From positions 1-21,511 of the forward strand of contig JBFMCN010000080.1 in NCBI GenBank assembly GCA_040754475.1: 21,511 nucleotides of DNA, given 5' to 3'. Made by a program: the position numbers and the translations under genes. Below the pieces are notes generated by a model. It did no database searches and was not told where the DNA came from. It saw nothing but the letters and a program-made list of their open reading frames with translations. Each line of letters begins with the position of its first letter. Position 1 is the stretch's first letter. This DNA comes from JAJPHY01 sp040754475 (GTDB lineage Bacteria > Actinomycetota > UBA4738 > HRBIN12). Positions 19,800 through 21,511 of this stretch are shown here, in pieces.

Positions 19800-21511
19800 A
19801 TGACGGATCTGCGGAGCGCGGCCCGGTCGCTCGTCGATCGCTACTGGGACCAACTGCTCGAGCACGACCCGATGATCGGCACCTCCGTCGGCGACGAGCG
19901 ATACGACGACCGACTGCCGGACCCCAGCGACGAAGGGATCGCCGAACGGGAGGCGATGCACCGACGCGCGCTCGACGAGCTGTCCGGCATGGACCGCGAC
20001 ATCGACGACGAGGCGCTCCGGACGTCGCTCGACCTCTTGGAGTCGATCGCCGAGAGGGAGCTGGTTGCGATCGAGCACCGTCTGGATCGCCTCAAAGCCG
20101 TGGGCCACCTTTGGGGACCGGGACAGCTCCTCGGCGAGATGGGCTCCCTACAACGGGCCGACACTCCCGAACGCCTCGAGCGGTACTTGGCGCGGCTCTC
20201 CGCCACCCCTGCGTACTACCGGGGAATCTCCGATGTGGCAAGGGCCGGTGTGGCTGCCGGCGTCACATCGCCCAGAGTCGTCGTGGAGCGCACGGTCGCG
20301 CAGGTGGAGCGCCTGCTCGCCACCCCGATCGAGGAATGTCCCGCCCTGGCACCCCTCCCGAAGGCCGACGGCGCTGGCCGCGAGAGCGTCGCCACGATCC
20401 TGCGCGATACGGCGATGCCGGCACTGGACGGATACCTCGGAGCGCTTCGCGAGTACCTGCCGCACGCGACCGAGACGATCGGCCTGTGGGCGCTCCCCGA
20501 CGGCGAGGCCATGTACTCGGCCGAGATCCTGACGTGGACCACGCTCCCTCTCGCCGCCCAAGTGGTTCACGAACTCGGGATCGAGGACCTGGCCGCCATC
20601 CAGGAGGAGCGACGCCGATGCGCCGAACGCCTCGGCCACCACGACGCGCGAACCGCCCTCGCTGCACTCGCCTCGAGTGAACGTAGCACCGCCGAATCCG
20701 AGGAGGCACTCGTGCGGTTGGCGGGAGAGCAGGTACGACGCGGGTGGGAGGCGGCCCCTCGGTTCTTCGGCCGCATGCCGAGCCACAACTGCCAGGTTCG
20801 GCCCGTCGAGGAGTTCCGCGCGGCGGACATGCCTTTCGCCTTCTATCAGGCACCGTCGGAGGACGGATCTCGGCCGGGCATCTACTACGTGAATACCTAC
20901 GACCTGCCCAGCCGCCCACTCCATCACCTCGCTACCACGACCTATCATGAAGCGAACCCCGGACACCACTTCCAGATCACGATCGAGCAGGAGATGGGCG
21001 ACCGGCCGATGCTGCGCCGATTCGGCGGCTTGCTCGCCGGCTCCGCCTTCGTCGAGGGCTGGGGGCTCTACAGCGAACGTCTTGCCGACGAGATGGGGCT
21101 GTTCCTGGACGAGCCCGAACGTCTCGGCATGCTCGACGCCCAGGCTCACCGCGCCGCGCGGCTCATCGTCGACACGGGGGTCCACGCGCTGGGGTGGAGC
21201 CGCGAACGGGCCGTCGAACAGCTCGAGGAGGCCGGGGTGCCGCACACCGACGCCGTCATCGAGATCGACCGCTACATCACGATGCCAGGGCAGGCGCTCG
21301 CCTACAAGATCGGACAGTTCGAGATCGAGCGGCAGCGGGTGGAAGCGGCCAAGCGCGAGGGCCGGGGCTTCTCCCTCCGGGACTTCCACGACCGGCTCCT
21401 CGCGCTAGGGTCCATCCCGCTCCCGGCGCTTCGGCGAGAGCTTTCAACGGCCCACCCCGGTACCCTAGTAACCGGTGGCCAAAGGTCCCCGGCAACCCGG
21501 GCCCTGCGGCG
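19800..21511 (+). CDS. DUF885 metallopeptidase-like protein, 3' end open
   Basis: From the ATG at 19800 the frame stays open to the window edge (570 codons, no stop). It encodes a DUF885 protein, a family with a zinc-peptidase-like fold. The metal motif is YHEANPGHH (His383, Glu384 to His390) and the third ligand is probably Glu419 in FVEGWGLYSE. The C-terminal segment YITMPGQALAYKIGQFEIERQR is also typical. No signal peptide is seen, so it is cytoplasmic. GGGGTGG just upstream is the ribosome site, 19 bp after the GyrI-like gene, suggesting co-transcription. Family similarity seems to end near LGSIPLPALRREL (about 21440); the last 23 codons look non-native. A stop (TAG at 21465-21467) exists one frame over. 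Either the gene ends just past the window or a base is missing near 21440. Substrate is unknown. Confidence 0.9.
   Translation, partial: MTDLRSAARSLVDRYWDQLLEHDPMIGTSVGDERYDDRLPDPSDEGIAEREAMHRRALDELSGMDRDIDDEALRTSLDLLESIAERELVAIEHRLDRLKAVGHLWGPGQLLGEMGSLQRADTPERLERYLARLSATPAYYRGISDVARAGVAAGVTSPRVVVERTVAQVERLLATPIEECPALAPLPKADGAGRESVATILRDTAMPALDGYLGALREYLPHATETIGLWALPDGEAMYSAEILTWTTLPLAAQVVHELGIEDLAAIQEERRRCAERLGHHDARTALAALASSERSTAESEEALVRLAGEQVRRGWEAAPRFFGRMPSHNCQVRPVEEFRAADMPFAFYQAPSEDGSRPGIYYVNTYDLPSRPLHHLATTTYHEANPGHHFQITIEQEMGDRPMLRRFGGLLAGSAFVEGWGLYSERLADEMGLFLDEPERLGMLDAQAHRAARLIVDTGVHALGWSRERAVEQLEEAGVPHTDAVIEIDRYITMPGQALAYKIGQFEIERQRVEAAKREGRGFSLRDFHDRLLALGSIPLPALRRELSTAHPGTLVTGGQRSPATRALR
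21475..21511 (+). CDS. Possible leaderless start of a further gene (partial)
   Basis: TACCCT (21461-21466) fits the actinobacterial -10 form TAnnnT and lies 8 nt before a GTG at 21475. The frame then reads MAKGPRQPGPCG to the window edge. A GTG placed at the expected transcript start is the usual form of a leaderless gene. Only 12 codons are visible and it overlaps the open DUF885 frame, so this is a guess from spacing alone. Confidence 0.25.
   Translation, partial: MAKGPRQPGPCG

Noticed and set aside
20148..21389. 413-codon minus-strand frame opposite the DUF885 gene
   Set aside because: The plus strand carries the HExxPGHH motif and family-wide similarity; the antisense frame shows none.
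1..21511. CRISPR arrays, rRNA, riboswitches, toxin-antitoxin or phage-defence genes
   Set aside because: I looked for regularly spaced repeats, conserved RNA cores and the usual domain motifs and found none in this window.

Overview
This is a GC-rich window (I judge roughly two thirds G+C by eye) with actinobacterial character. GTG and TTG starts are frequent, four-base stop/start overlaps link several genes, and the enoyl reductase is InhA-like. The block JAMM protease / E1 enzyme / murI / metallo-hydrolase / rph / rdgB resembles the mycobacterial mec...murI-Rv1339-rph-rdgB neighbourhood. I read it as a chromosomal piece of an actinomycetote, possibly uncultivated; I cannot place it lower than phylum.

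Layout. Positions 1-1400 hold an OsmC-like protein and an L,D-transpeptidase lipoprotein on the minus strand. Positions 1462-2955 look like the relic of an element integrated at a tRNA-Leu(UAG) gene. In order there is an intact tRNA, a 30-residue scrap of a tyrosine recombinase cut off exactly at a repeat of the tRNA 3' end, a strong hairpin, a GlpF-type aquaglyceroporin, two matching palindromes 41 bp apart, and a second degenerate copy of the tRNA 3' half in the same orientation. Positions 3006-5824 hold a DUF1801 protein, a small hypothetical protein, an HtrA-type membrane-anchored protease with a PDZ domain, and a 70-residue membrane protein.

Positions 5877-10101 encode a heterodimeric ABC exporter (one consensus and one degenerate ATPase site) divergent from a MarR regulator, with a palindromic operator candidate between them. 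Next come an acyl-CoA synthetase and a sensor histidine kinase broken by a one-base frameshift at about 12034-12047.

Positions 13001-18020 form a tightly packed minus-strand operon: InhA-like enoyl-ACP reductase, then (after 75 bp) a Mec-like JAMM protease, MoeB/ThiF-type E1, MurI, a metallo-beta-lactamase-fold hydrolase (Rv1339-like), RNase PH and RdgB. It joins sulfur-carrier chemistry, cell-wall D-glutamate supply, RNA 3' processing and nucleotide-pool cleaning. No ubiquitin-like sulfur carrier lies beside the protease/E1 pair.

Positions 18062-21511, on the plus strand, hold an adenosine deaminase-family enzyme, a GyrI-like protein of the Lin2189/SAV2435 type, and a DUF885 metallopeptidase-like protein still open at the window edge. 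A possible leaderless start of one more gene lies at 21475.

The most notable signals are the tRNA-Leu integration relic with its truncated integrase and paired palindromes, and the JAMM-E1 pair that occupies the place taken by cysO-cysM in mycobacteria.
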